DNA of 5,815 bases from Bacteriovorax stolpii (lineage in GTDB: Bacteria; Bdellovibrionota; Bacteriovoracia; Bacteriovoracales; Bacteriovoracaceae). The notes under the pieces are model-generated. The model saw only the letters and a list, made by a program, of their open reading frames with translations, was not told the DNA's origin and ran no database searches. A program made the translations under genes and the position numbers. How positions within the stretch are numbered: position 1 is the stretch's first letter; each line of letters opens with the position of its first letter. The stretch is from contig CAMAYW010000175.1 of the NCBI GenBank assembly GCA_945862475.1, positions 1 to 5,815 on the forward strand, in the 5' to 3' direction. Below, one piece after another: positions 1 through 5,620 of the stretch.

Positions 1-731
1 TCAAACCAAACCTCTTTTCCTTCCTTTGTTCTTGAAACGAGAATCATTTCATTGGAAGAGAGTTTTGTGTATAAACAGCTTTGTATCCTTTCATAAAGAT
101 TTCCCTCCAATCCACAGGGAGTTGAATTAATTGGTCTATAGAGAGTGTCTGATATCCACTTTTGAATAATTTCATTATCAGGTAAGAGTGAGAGGATTTC
201 TGAGACTAATTTTCTCGTCGTTTTTGATTGGGTATCTCCCACGGCTTTTCTTCGTATGGAATAAATGGCTTCATGGAGAGCAAGTGCTCCTTTATTTAAT
301 TCATCAAAGTGTTGATAAATTTCTTCCGAAATAAGAATTTCTCCCGTTGAAAGATAGTTTGCAACTTGCTCAAATTTGCAGTTTTTTTTCCTAATAGAGG
401 GGAATGCATCTTCTGTTGATTCGAGTTCATTCCCAATAGGGATGAAAATCTTATTTTTTTCATAAAGCTGAAGTTCAGTGATTAAGTATTTTGTGAAAAG
501 TGGGTCTTTAAGATTTTTTATGGCCTCTTTCATATAGTCATCAAAAGATCTTTGACCTTCATCATAGGAATTCTTGGAAATCAATCTTCCTTCATAGAGA
601 TCGAGAATTTCTGCAGAAATGATGGATCCCTCTTGATCTCTACAGACGACTGAATATCCTCCATTTCCCTTTTCACCGGCGAAAAGAAGAGTCGGCATCA
701 TGAGAATTAAAAAAGAAATGACTATTTTCAT
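1..731 (-). CDS. Secreted protein of unknown function, C-terminus cut by window edge
   Basis: The frame is open from the ATG at 731 to the window edge (243 codons, no stop), so the C-terminus is missing. The N-terminus is a signal peptide: MK, a hydrophobic stretch at residues 3-18, then a likely cut after LLFA (residue 18). The mature part begins GNGG (22-25) and VVCRD (28-32), followed by ILDLYEGR (42-49), NCKFEQVANY (117-126) and a LALHEAIY segment (150-157). From memory these blocks recur in exported hypothetical proteins of Bdellovibrio-type bacteria; no function is known to me. Cysteines at 30, 118, 206 and 219 could form disulfides in the periplasm. The HEAIY segment lacks the second His of an HExxH zinc protease. 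The start overlaps the upstream regulator stop as ATGA, with AGGAG six bases before the ATG, so the two are probably co-translated. Confidence 0.85.
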   Translation of the reverse strand, partial: MKIVISFLILMMPTLLFAGEKGNGGYSVVCRDQEGSIISAEILDLYEGRLISKNSYDEGQRSFDDYMKEAIKNLKDPLFTKYLITELQLYEKNKIFIPIGNELESTEDAFPSIRKKNCKFEQVANYLSTGEILISEEIYQHFDELNKGALALHEAIYSIRRKAVGDTQSKTTRKLVSEILSLLPDNEIIQKWISDTLYRPINSTPCGLEGNLYERIQSCLYTKLSSNEMILVSRTKEGKEVWF

Positions 732-1528
732 TGGAGGCTCCTGTTTTCTTTAGAGTCTGAATGTGTAAGAGGGTAAAATTGAACTCCCAGCTGATAAACC
801 TCAGAAACATTTCCTTCTTGAGATAGGGAATTCATCTTTTTTCTAAATTCTTTTATGATAAATTTTGCATCTTCTATCTTACTTGGATCAATGGCCATCG
901 TAATGGAAGAGAAATCTCTTTTATCTATTTCAATGTCTTCAATTTTTTTTACTCCCATGAGCATCGTTTCTTTATGAGAATCTCTTAATGCTTGGCTTTT
1001 TAAATTATCGGAGGTTTTAACATCATGATGAATTTTATAAAAAAATCCATCTTTATCTTTTGAAATTAAGGAGGCCATTAGAAGATTGGTGGTGACTACA
1101 TCCACACGATTCATTGATAGATTTAATCTATCGGCAATATCTTCATTGGTCTTTTTGAAATTTTTAATATTAAAAAGTTCTAAAACTGCAAAATGTTCCC
1201 ACTCAGAAATAATTTTATAATGAGATTCATCAATTAAATACCTTTGATCTTCATCACTTCGCTTGAGATTATTTTTTTTATTCCTTAAACTTTCTACAAA
1301 AAGAGATCGCTCTTTTGGACCTAAATTCAGTTTACTGAGAACCTTCTCACAATCTCTTTTTGGAAGGTCTCTTTTTCCGTTTATAATCTGACTTAGTGTG
1401 GCCGGATGAATGCCTATATCTCGAGCAAAGGCCCTTAAGGAATAGTAAGGATTATTCCTCTGCTTGATGGAGAGTGCCTCTTTTATTTTTACTAAATAGT
1501 AAGATTGAGATGTTTCCATGAGGCACAT
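728..1528 (-). CDS. TIGR02147 family (DUF4423) DNA-binding regulator
   Basis: A 266-residue protein matching the TIGR02147 layout throughout. Residues 30-56 hold the XRE-like helix-turn-helix with the family phrase SLRAFARDIGI, then HPATLSQIINGKR. A second, winged-helix-like segment lies at about 128-161 (NEDIADRLNLSMNRVDVV). The C-terminal DUF4423 block contains WEHFAVLELF (110-119), the RDFSSITMAID box (204-214) and the YQLGVQFYPLT ending (245-255). The family is presumed to bind DNA; targets are largely unknown. It is the first gene of a two-gene unit with the secreted protein at 1-731 (ATGA overlap), which suggests that protein is its partner or target. A TAA lies directly before the ATG at 1528. 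A second in-frame ATG at 1519 is equally possible, as neither has a clear Shine-Dalgarno sequence. Family assignment is firm; the regulon is unknown. Confidence 0.93.
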   Translation of the reverse strand: MCLMETSQSYYLVKIKEALSIKQRNNPYYSLRAFARDIGIHPATLSQIINGKRDLPKRDCEKVLSKLNLGPKERSLFVESLRNKKNNLKRSDEDQRYLIDESHYKIISEWEHFAVLELFNIKNFKKTNEDIADRLNLSMNRVDVVTTNLLMASLISKDKDGFFYKIHHDVKTSDNLKSQALRDSHKETMLMGVKKIEDIEIDKRDFSSITMAIDPSKIEDAKFIIKEFRKKMNSLSQEGNVSEVYQLGVQFYPLTHSDSKENRSLQ

Positions 1529-1580
1529 TTAGCATAGGAACATGAACCTGAAAGGGGGGAAGGGTCTTTGTCATTCATTG

Positions 1581-1618
1581 TTCAACGAAACTTAACAGAG
1601 CTTAACAATCCCCTAACA
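1581..1618. repeat. Phased TnAACA-like half-sites upstream of the TIGR02147 regulator gene
   Basis: On the plus strand TCAACG (1582-1587), TTAACA (1592-1597), TTAACA (1602-1607) and CTAACA (1613-1618) start 10, 10 and 11 bases apart, one helical turn each. The second and third copies are identical over seven bases (CTTAACA). They lie in the only gap between copA and the regulator gene, about 55-90 bases before its start, where an operator would be expected. A binding function, possibly for the regulator itself, is inference. Confidence 0.35.
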
Positions 1619-1631
1619 TTTGATTGGGTAG

Positions 1632-3824
1632 CTAGATATTATTTTCACGAGAAGGCTTCCATCGCTTCAGTAATAAAGCATTGGAGATGACGCTAATTGA
1701 GCTGAAGGCCATCGCTCCTCCGGCAACACTTGGGCCAAGAAGACCAAAAGCTGCAAGAGGAATTCCTGCGATGTTGTAAATAAAGGCCCAGAAAAGGTTT
1801 TGTTTAATTTTTTGATAAGTTTTTTTTGAGATACTTATGGCATGTGGAACTAAAAGGGGATTTCCTTGCATGAGGGTGATGCCAGAAGATGACATGGCGA
1901 CATCTGTACCAGTCGACATCGCCATTCCCACATCTGCCAAAGTTAGTGCTGGAGCATCATTGATCCCATCTCCAACCATAGAAACGATTTCACCCTTCTT
2001 TTTTAAGTTTTGAATAAGACTTAATTTCTCTTGTGGTGAGACTTCCGCCCAAAATTCCTCAATCCCAGCTTCTTTCGCAATTAATTTTGCACTTCCATAG
2101 TTGTCCCCTGTAATCATCTTGGAAGTGATCCCCATCGATTTAAGTCTCGTAATTGTTTCTTTTGAGGTTTCTTTTAGAGGATCTTTAAAAGAGATGAATC
2201 CCAATACAACTCCATTCGTTTGATCAAAAAGATAAGAAACTGTTTCTCCGTCATTCTCTTTGCGTAATGAAATTTGATCTTGAGGAAGATTAATTTCTTT
2301 AAGTATTTTTTTTGATCCAACAAGATAGTTTATTCCATTGACTTCAGATTGGAATCCCATTCCAGCGATTGCTTTAGATTTTTGATTTTGAAAAAGAATG
2401 AGAGATTTTTGTTCTACCTCTCGTTTTACGGCAATGGCTATGGGGTGCTCACTTCCATGGAGAGCGGAGGCATAGAGTTTTAGAAATTGATTCTCCTCCA
2501 TCTGAGGGGATTCAATATGACATATTTTAGGCCTTCCCTCAGTAAGTGTGCCTGTTTTATCAAAAACGACACAACTAATTCGATGAGACATTTCTAGGGC
2601 CGCAAAGTCTTTAATGAGAATACCATATCTCGCGGCAACTCCTGTCCCGACCATCGTTGCAGTGGGGGTCGCGAGCCCCAGAGCGCAGGGACAAGCAATG
2701 ACAAGAACTGATACTGCGTGAATAATCGCTTTTTCCAAATCTCCTAAAAAATACTGATTTAAAATTAAAGTCAAGATTGAAATGAGAAGAACAAGAGGCA
2801 CAAAATAAGAACTCACCTTATCCACTATTCTTTGAATAGGGGCCTTGACGGCTTGTGCGTCTTGTACCATTCGAATAATTCGTGAAAGTGTAGTTTCAAT
2901 TCCTAGAGCTGTGACTTCAACTATGATGACCCCGTCTCCGTTTATAGAAGCTCCAATAACCCGATCATTGATTTCTTTAAAAACAGGAAGACTCTCGCCG
3001 GTAATAAGCGATTCATCCACTTGAGTGACTCCATTAAGGATGATCCCATCGACAGGTATAATCTCTCCGGGTTTCACCAACACGCGGTCTTGAAGTTTCA
3101 AATCGTTTAATGAGACTTCAATCTCCACGTTTTTTTCATTTAATATGCGAGCTTTTTCAGGTTTTAATTTTTGAAGAGAACGAATCGCCGTCATTGTTTG
3201 AAGTTTTGCTTTCCTTTCAAAGAACTTTCCCAATCTGACCAATGTTAAAACCATTGCTGAACTTTCAAAATAGAGATGTTCATGGAAATCTACGCCCCAG
3301 TATTTAACCATGAGATATGAACTTAACCCAAAGGCAGAAGTTGTTCCAATAACTACCAGAAGCTCCATGTTCCCTGATTTCGCTTTGAGTGCTCTCCACG
3401 CTGACTGGTAAAAAGTAAAACCAACAACAGCTTGAATGGGTAAAGCTAAAAGGAACTGAACCCAGGGTACTAACATGACCTGTAATCCAAAAATACTCAG
3501 TATCATTGGTAGCGTCAGAAAAGTAGTGAGAATAATTGAAAAGAAAATCAGTAATTTTTCTTTTTTTAGGTCTAAAGAATCATCGGAGAGTAGATCCTCC
3601 TTATAAAGAGAACCCTCATAGCCTGCCTTTTGAACGGCATCCAAAAGTTGATCTGTTGTCGTTACTTCTGGATTGAAATGAACAGTTGCCAATTCTGTTG
3701 ATAAATTAACAACTGTTTCAGCGACGCCTGGGACCTTTCTAAGGCTTCGTTCTACTCTACCCACACAAGAGCCACAGGTCATTCCCTTTATATTAAGGGT
3801 CACTTTATCGTGATGATGTTCCAT
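1632..3824 (-). CDS. copA: Copper-exporting P1B-type ATPase CopA
   Basis: A 730-residue inner-membrane pump that should use ATP to move Cu(+) out of the cytoplasm. It starts with a His-rich MEHHHD and one HMA metal-binding domain carrying GMTCGSC (14-20; Cys17 and Cys20). Membrane helices follow from about 90 to 200. The actuator domain has TGES (275-278) and the sixth helix has the CPC metal site (378-380). The phosphorylation motif is DKTGT (Asp422); the nucleotide domain has SEHP (458-461) and GMG (488-490); hinge motifs are TGDN (572-575) and GDGINDAP (618-625). The last helices carry YN (683-684) and MAFSS (705-709), the signature of Cu(+)/Ag(+) pumps rather than Zn/Cd pumps. All catalytic residues are present and the length is normal. 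It is the last gene after two small membrane-type genes; no copper-sensor gene is visible. A cytochrome-oxidase assembly role (CopA2/FixI-like) cannot be excluded. Confidence 0.96.
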   Translation of the reverse strand: MEHHHDKVTLNIKGMTCGSCVGRVERSLRKVPGVAETVVNLSTELATVHFNPEVTTTDQLLDAVQKAGYEGSLYKEDLLSDDSLDLKKEKLLIFFSIILTTFLTLPMILSIFGLQVMLVPWVQFLLALPIQAVVGFTFYQSAWRALKAKSGNMELLVVIGTTSAFGLSSYLMVKYWGVDFHEHLYFESSAMVLTLVRLGKFFERKAKLQTMTAIRSLQKLKPEKARILNEKNVEIEVSLNDLKLQDRVLVKPGEIIPVDGIILNGVTQVDESLITGESLPVFKEINDRVIGASINGDGVIIVEVTALGIETTLSRIIRMVQDAQAVKAPIQRIVDKVSSYFVPLVLLISILTLILNQYFLGDLEKAIIHAVSVLVIACPCALGLATPTATMVGTGVAARYGILIKDFAALEMSHRISCVVFDKTGTLTEGRPKICHIESPQMEENQFLKLYASALHGSEHPIAIAVKREVEQKSLILFQNQKSKAIAGMGFQSEVNGINYLVGSKKILKEINLPQDQISLRKENDGETVSYLFDQTNGVVLGFISFKDPLKETSKETITRLKSMGITSKMITGDNYGSAKLIAKEAGIEEFWAEVSPQEKLSLIQNLKKKGEIVSMVGDGINDAPALTLADVGMAMSTGTDVAMSSSGITLMQGNPLLVPHAISISKKTYQKIKQNLFWAFIYNIAGIPLAAFGLLGPSVAGGAMAFSSISVISNALLLKRWKPSRENNI

Positions 3825-3830
3825 GTTCCC

Positions 3831-3859
3831 ATTCTAGCCATGAAAAAAGCAATTGGTAA
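3831..3859 (-). promoter_or_regulatory. Possible promoter directly before copA
   Basis: Read on the minus strand, TTACCA (3854-3859) and TAGAAT (3831-3836) are 17 bases apart and match the sigma-70 consensus at 4/6 and 5/6 positions. The -10 ends six bases before the copA ATG, so a start at the usual distance would fall on the ATG itself, giving a leaderless or near-leaderless message. The only Shine-Dalgarno-like sequence is a weak GGGA within that six-base gap. It could give copA expression apart from the upstream small genes, or be chance. Confidence 0.35.
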
Positions 3860-3867
3860 GAACTTTT

Positions 3868-3883
3868 AGGTCAATTTAGACCT
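3868..3883. repeat. Inverted repeat across the stop codon of the small gene before copA
   Basis: AGGTCAATTTAGACCT is a dyad with five-base arms and a six-base AT-rich centre, overlapping the TAA of the 3876-4157 gene and lying about 45 bases before copA. No T-run follows on the minus strand, so it is not a standard terminator. It could be an operator for copA or a weak RNA hairpin between the genes. Confidence 0.3.
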
Positions 3884-4157
3884 TCTGAGGGATCTCATTC
3901 TTATGAATAGTTGTTTTAAGACTATTTAATTTCTCCTCAATGAGACCTAGGTTTTGATTGATAAATTCTGAAACCTCTGGATAGTCTCCTTGTGCTTTTT
4001 TAGCAAATCTTGCAAGGATAGCAGCAGTAAGACCAAAAGAGACATATTTAAATACAGGACCTTTTATCAAATCTAGAAGAAGGCGTTCAATCTCAGCTTC
4101 TTTTTTTTTATTTTTAAAATAAAGCGCTTCTTTCAAGAGGACTCTAGGATTTTTCAT
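3876..4157 (-). CDS. Small hypothetical protein, likely membrane-associated, upstream of copA
   Basis: A 93-residue protein I do not recognise. It has a basic, charged N-terminal helix (1-32, rich in Lys and Glu), a moderately hydrophobic segment at about 34-52 (PVFKYVSFGLTAAILARFA) that could be a membrane or amphipathic helix, and a charged C-terminal helix. Residues 32-70 align without gaps to the neighbouring small protein, sharing P, Y, G, A, L and the PE-x-SE block, so the two look like diverged copies. Its ATG overlaps the upstream stop as ATGA, with AGG-type ribosome-binding sequence just before it, and it ends about 50 bases before copA. Operon position suggests a link to copper handling or to the pump, but nothing in the sequence binds metal: no Cys, one His, two Met. 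Function unknown. Confidence 0.8.
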   Translation of the reverse strand: MKNPRVLLKEALYFKNKKKEAEIERLLLDLIKGPVFKYVSFGLTAAILARFAKKAQGDYPEVSEFINQNLGLIEEKLNSLKTTIHKNEIPQKV

Positions 4158-4354
4158 ACCTGACCTTCCTTTTTGGATGGGAGAAGAGTCTTTCTTACAA
4201 GTTCTGAGAATTCAGGGTTTTTTAAATAGTACTGATAAATTGTTTTTCCTAAAAAATAGGCACCAACGCCACCGGCAATATAAAAAGTAATTGGATTTGA
4301 AAAAAGTTTTTTAGATAAACGATTAAGTTCTCTTTTTTTAAGGTAGTTTTTCAT
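4154..4354 (-). CDS. Small single-pass membrane protein, first gene of the copA unit
   Basis: A 66-residue protein from the ATG at 4354; an in-frame ATG at 4369 would add MKGGL. I prefer 4354 because AAAGGGGG lies four bases before it, whereas the upstream ATG has only AT-rich sequence before it. The protein has a basic N-terminus (KKREL, KK), one hydrophobic segment at about 21-43 (starting PITFYIAGGVGAYFLG) and a short charged tail with NPEFSEL. This is the layout of a one-helix inner-membrane protein, probably with a cytoplasmic basic N-terminus. It resembles the next gene product (10 identities over 39 aligned residues). Its stop overlaps that gene's start as ATGA, so the pair is probably translationally coupled. 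No metal-binding Cys or His cluster is present. Function unknown. Confidence 0.78.
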   Translation of the reverse strand: MKNYLKKRELNRLSKKLFSNPITFYIAGGVGAYFLGKTIYQYYLKNPEFSELVRKTLLPSKKEGQV

Positions 4355-4376
4355 GAGGCCCCCTTTCATATTTTAA

Positions 4377-4405
4377 AGTATAAAAACATTCACTCTTCTT
4401 GTGAT
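4377..4405 (-). promoter_or_regulatory. Likely promoter of the small-gene/copA unit, with an overlapping dyad
   Basis: On the minus strand TATACT (4377-4382, 5/6 to the -10 consensus) is preceded at 17 bases by ATCACA (4400-4405, 4/6 to the -35). It lies about 20-25 bases before the preferred start at 4354. A small dyad, TCAC-N7-GTGA (4390-4404), covers the spacer and -35, where a regulator would act. I do not recognise it as a CueR, CsoR or CopY site. The -10 match is reasonable; the operator is speculative. Confidence 0.4.
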
Positions 4406-4450
4406 TTAAATTTCCCTCAATTCGAAATAAAATCTTTAGTTTTTTTTAAG

Positions 4451-4479
4451 TCGCCATTTTTGTTCACACCTCCTAGACT
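4451..4479 (+). promoter_or_regulatory. Candidate promoter for the intergenic RNA
   Basis: TCGCCA (4451-4456) and TAGACT (4474-4479) are 17 bases apart, each matching the sigma-70 consensus at 4/6. Transcription would start near 4485-4487, about 105 bases before a strong plus-strand terminator. The elements are individually weak; the case rests on spacing and position. Confidence 0.4.
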
Positions 4480-4484
4480 CTCAC

Positions 4485-4591
4485 CATGTTCACGGTAGTT
4501 CGATTAACTTCGATACTATTGGTGGGAGAAAAGAAATTTGATCTCAATAAACGTGGACTAAAGACGGTCATCTTCGGATGGCCGTTTTTTT
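4485..4591 (+). ncRNA. Candidate small RNA or terminator-controlled leader RNA
   Basis: This is the segment between the promoter-like pair and the intrinsic terminator, and I see no convincing gene in it. The 5' part can fold into a long hairpin: GTAGTTCGA (4495-4503) pairs with TCGA-T-ACTAT (4510-4519, one bulged T) around a TTAACT loop. An outer helix of ACCA (4483-4486) with TGGT (4520-4523) could extend it. GAGA (4526-4529) can pair either with TCTC at 4479-4482, if the transcript begins that early, or with TCTC at 4542-4545, so two folds are possible. An A/U-rich linker (about 4529-4562) leads to the terminator. The layout of 5' hairpin, unpaired A/U-rich middle and terminator is typical of trans-acting sRNAs. 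The lipoprotein ATG lies 67 bases beyond the terminator and I see no good promoter in that gap, so a regulatory leader is equally possible. It matches no riboswitch I know. Confidence 0.45.
4564..4591 (+). terminator. Strong intrinsic terminator with UUCG tetraloop
   Basis: ACGGTCATC (4564-4572) pairs with GATGGCCGT (4577-4585) over nine base pairs with one G-U, closed by a C(UUCG)G tetraloop. A run of seven T (4585-4591) follows directly. The T-run is on the plus strand only, so it terminates rightward transcripts. It does not follow any convincing plus-strand gene, which implies an RNA transcript upstream or attenuation of the lipoprotein gene. Confidence 0.9.
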
Positions 4592-4625
4592 ATTAATAAT
4601 TCTTAAGTATCAGTTTTACTCCGTT

Positions 4626-4640
4626 TGAGGATACCCCTCA
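4626..4640 (+). other. Small hairpin just before the lipoprotein ribosome-binding site
   Basis: TGAGG (4626-4630) and CCTCA (4636-4640) can form a five-base-pair stem with an ATACC loop, six bases before the AAAGGA Shine-Dalgarno sequence. It has no T-run. It might modulate translation or stabilise the mRNA 5' end, or be chance. Confidence 0.2.
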
Positions 4641-4658
4641 CTTTTCAAAGGAATACAC

Positions 4659-5096
4659 ATGTTTTTGTATCGAAATCTGATGGTTTATTTGATTTTATTA
4701 TCAACTTTATCTCTTATTAGCTGTGGCAACGAAAAATCCTCTCAGTCTTCAAAAGAAATTAACACAGTATGCGAAGAGATGGACTGTCTCTCAAAAGTAA
4801 ATTGGAAAATCTTTCTTCAGGGAAAAACTTTTCCTTTTAAAAGTAGAGTTGTGATTAATAACGAGACAGTGATTAACGAATGTTTTTTTAAACAAAAATA
4901 TGGGATTGATCGGACCTCAAATCCTGAACAGATTTTGCTGGATAACTTTCAAATGCCACTTAATGATAGAGTAAGCGTTTCAATCTATGACTTGGGCGAA
5001 GACTGTTCACAGGATAAGGAATTTCTTTCTTCAGGAGACATCCCATTTGAAACTTCTAAAACTTCTACTGGGTTAGAGGTTTTAATTAATCTTTAA
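4659..5096 (+). CDS. Predicted lipoprotein of unknown function
   Basis: A 145-residue protein with a lipoprotein signal peptide: Arg at residue 5, a hydrophobic stretch from about 8 to 20, and the lipobox LISC with Cys22 as the lipidated residue. The next residue is Gly rather than Asp, so outer-membrane sorting by Lol is expected if E. coli rules hold. A Ser/Lys-rich linker (23-33) follows. The rest is a small domain of about 110 residues with four more cysteines (38, 43, 75, 116), enough for two disulfides, and several beta-like stretches (SRVVIN, RVSVSIYDLG, GLEVLINL). I recognise no domain. AAAGGA lies six bases before the ATG at 4659, supporting this start over Met8. It is divergent from the copA unit and alone on its strand between two terminators, so it is probably monocistronic, possibly controlled through the RNA element upstream. 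Confidence 0.87.
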   Translation: MFLYRNLMVYLILLSTLSLISCGNEKSSQSSKEINTVCEEMDCLSKVNWKIFLQGKTFPFKSRVVINNETVINECFFKQKYGIDRTSNPEQILLDNFQMPLNDRVSVSIYDLGEDCSQDKEFLSSGDIPFETSKTSTGLEVLINL

Positions 5097-5108
5097 TATC
5101 TTTTCAGG

Positions 5109-5146
5109 CTGCCCCATCGATTCAGCGGGGCAGTTCTTAATTTTTT
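5109..5146 (+). terminator. Intrinsic terminator of the lipoprotein gene
   Basis: CTGCCCC (5109-5115) and GGGGCAG (5127-5133) form a seven-base-pair GC-rich stem with an 11-base loop. It is followed by a T-rich tract (TTCTTAATTTTTT, 5134-5146) that runs into the stop codon of the converging gene. It begins about a dozen bases after the lipoprotein stop. Read on the minus strand it lacks a T-run, so it would be a weaker terminator for the 5145-5546 gene. Confidence 0.8.
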
Positions 5147-5546
5147 ATATAGAGTTACCCATAAAGAAACTCTCTATTTCATGTGCATCATACTCCGCCT
5201 CCATGGGGTCGTATTCGAGTTCTATGAGCCCCTCTATGATTGAGAGATTAACTTGATATCTCTGACTAAAATTTTTTCGAATAGATTGGTTCACTATATT
5301 AAAATAGGGAGTTCCTGATTCCATGGCGACCTCTGCAGCATATCTTAGCCAAAATATATCTGCTAACTGCTCCTCTTGGGGGGAGGGAACCTCATAAACG
5401 ATCTTAAATGTTCTCGTGCTTCCTTCTGATGGCCTACGTGTGTTTTCCTCTTGCTCCTGCCTCATTGGAGATTTTTCATTTTTTATGATTGGATAGAGAA
5501 ATAAAACTGATGCAAATAAAACAATAAAAAAATCAGTTATTTTCAT
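5145..5546 (-). CDS. Small membrane-anchored or exported protein of unknown function
   Basis: A 133-residue protein with a strong ribosome-binding site (GGAGGT four bases before the ATG at 5546). Residues 6-21 are strongly hydrophobic (DFFIVLFASVLFLYPII region) with no lipobox and no clear signal-peptidase site, so it is probably anchored by its N-terminus, although cleavage is possible. A polar Glu/Arg-rich linker (23-45) follows. The soluble domain has FKIVYEV (47-53) and a core with D63, R68, AAE (70-72), G78 and YF (81-82). This spacing resembles the D...R-AAE....G..YF core that I recall from small exported proteins of the CC0125/CC1285 type, but that link is tentative. The C-terminus is acidic (residues 106-126). 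It lies downstream of the O-methyltransferase gene on the same strand, 74 bases away, with no strong terminator between; it converges with the lipoprotein gene. Confidence 0.8.
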   Translation of the reverse strand: MKITDFFIVLFASVLFLYPIIKNEKSPMRQEQEENTRRPSEGSTRTFKIVYEVPSPQEEQLADIFWLRYAAEVAMESGTPYFNIVNQSIRKNFSQRYQVNLSIIEGLIELEYDPMEAEYDAHEIESFFMGNSI

Positions 5547-5586
5547 CGCTACCTCCGCTCACTTTATTAGAGAGTTTTGAAGGGCG

Positions 5587-5604
5587 TTTGAAAATAACTT
5601 CAAA
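5587..5604. repeat. AT-rich inverted repeat between the methyltransferase and the small exported protein gene
   Basis: TTTGAA and TTCAAA form six-base arms around AATAAC in the spacer between two minus-strand genes. No T-run follows on the minus strand. It may be a weak hairpin or part of the promoter region for the 5145-5546 gene, whose ribosome-binding site is about 30 bases further on. Confidence 0.2.
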
Positions 5605-5620
5605 TGAAATTAGGTTAATC

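Noticed and set aside
454..468. HEAIY segment in the secreted protein at 1-731 as an HExxH zinc protease site
   Set aside because: The second histidine is absent (H-E-A-I-Y) and I see no downstream third ligand in the visible part, so protease function is not supported. The segment is better taken as a family-specific block.
1550..1564. Purine-rich tract (six G, then GGG) as a G-quadruplex
   Set aside because: Only two G-runs of three or more are present within range; a quadruplex needs four.
1529..1631. Terminator for copA in the gap before the regulator gene
   Set aside because: No GC-rich hairpin followed by a T-run is present on the minus strand. The ATTGTT/AACAAT inverted repeat (1577-1582, 1604-1609) has only six AT-rich pairs and a long loop.
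4530..4562. Short TTG-initiated peptide (TTG at 4538, stop TAA at 4559) after GGGAG as a leader peptide
   Set aside because: Although GGGAG lies upstream, the eight-codon frame has no run of regulatory codons and a TTG start is weak; it is probably chance.
4486..4597. Plus-strand open frame of 36 codons starting at the ATG at 4486 and reading through the terminator
   Set aside because: No Shine-Dalgarno sequence precedes it (the upstream bases are CACCTCC-like), its last third is the terminator hairpin and T-run, and the encoded peptide shows no recognisable pattern. Structured RNA explains the segment better.
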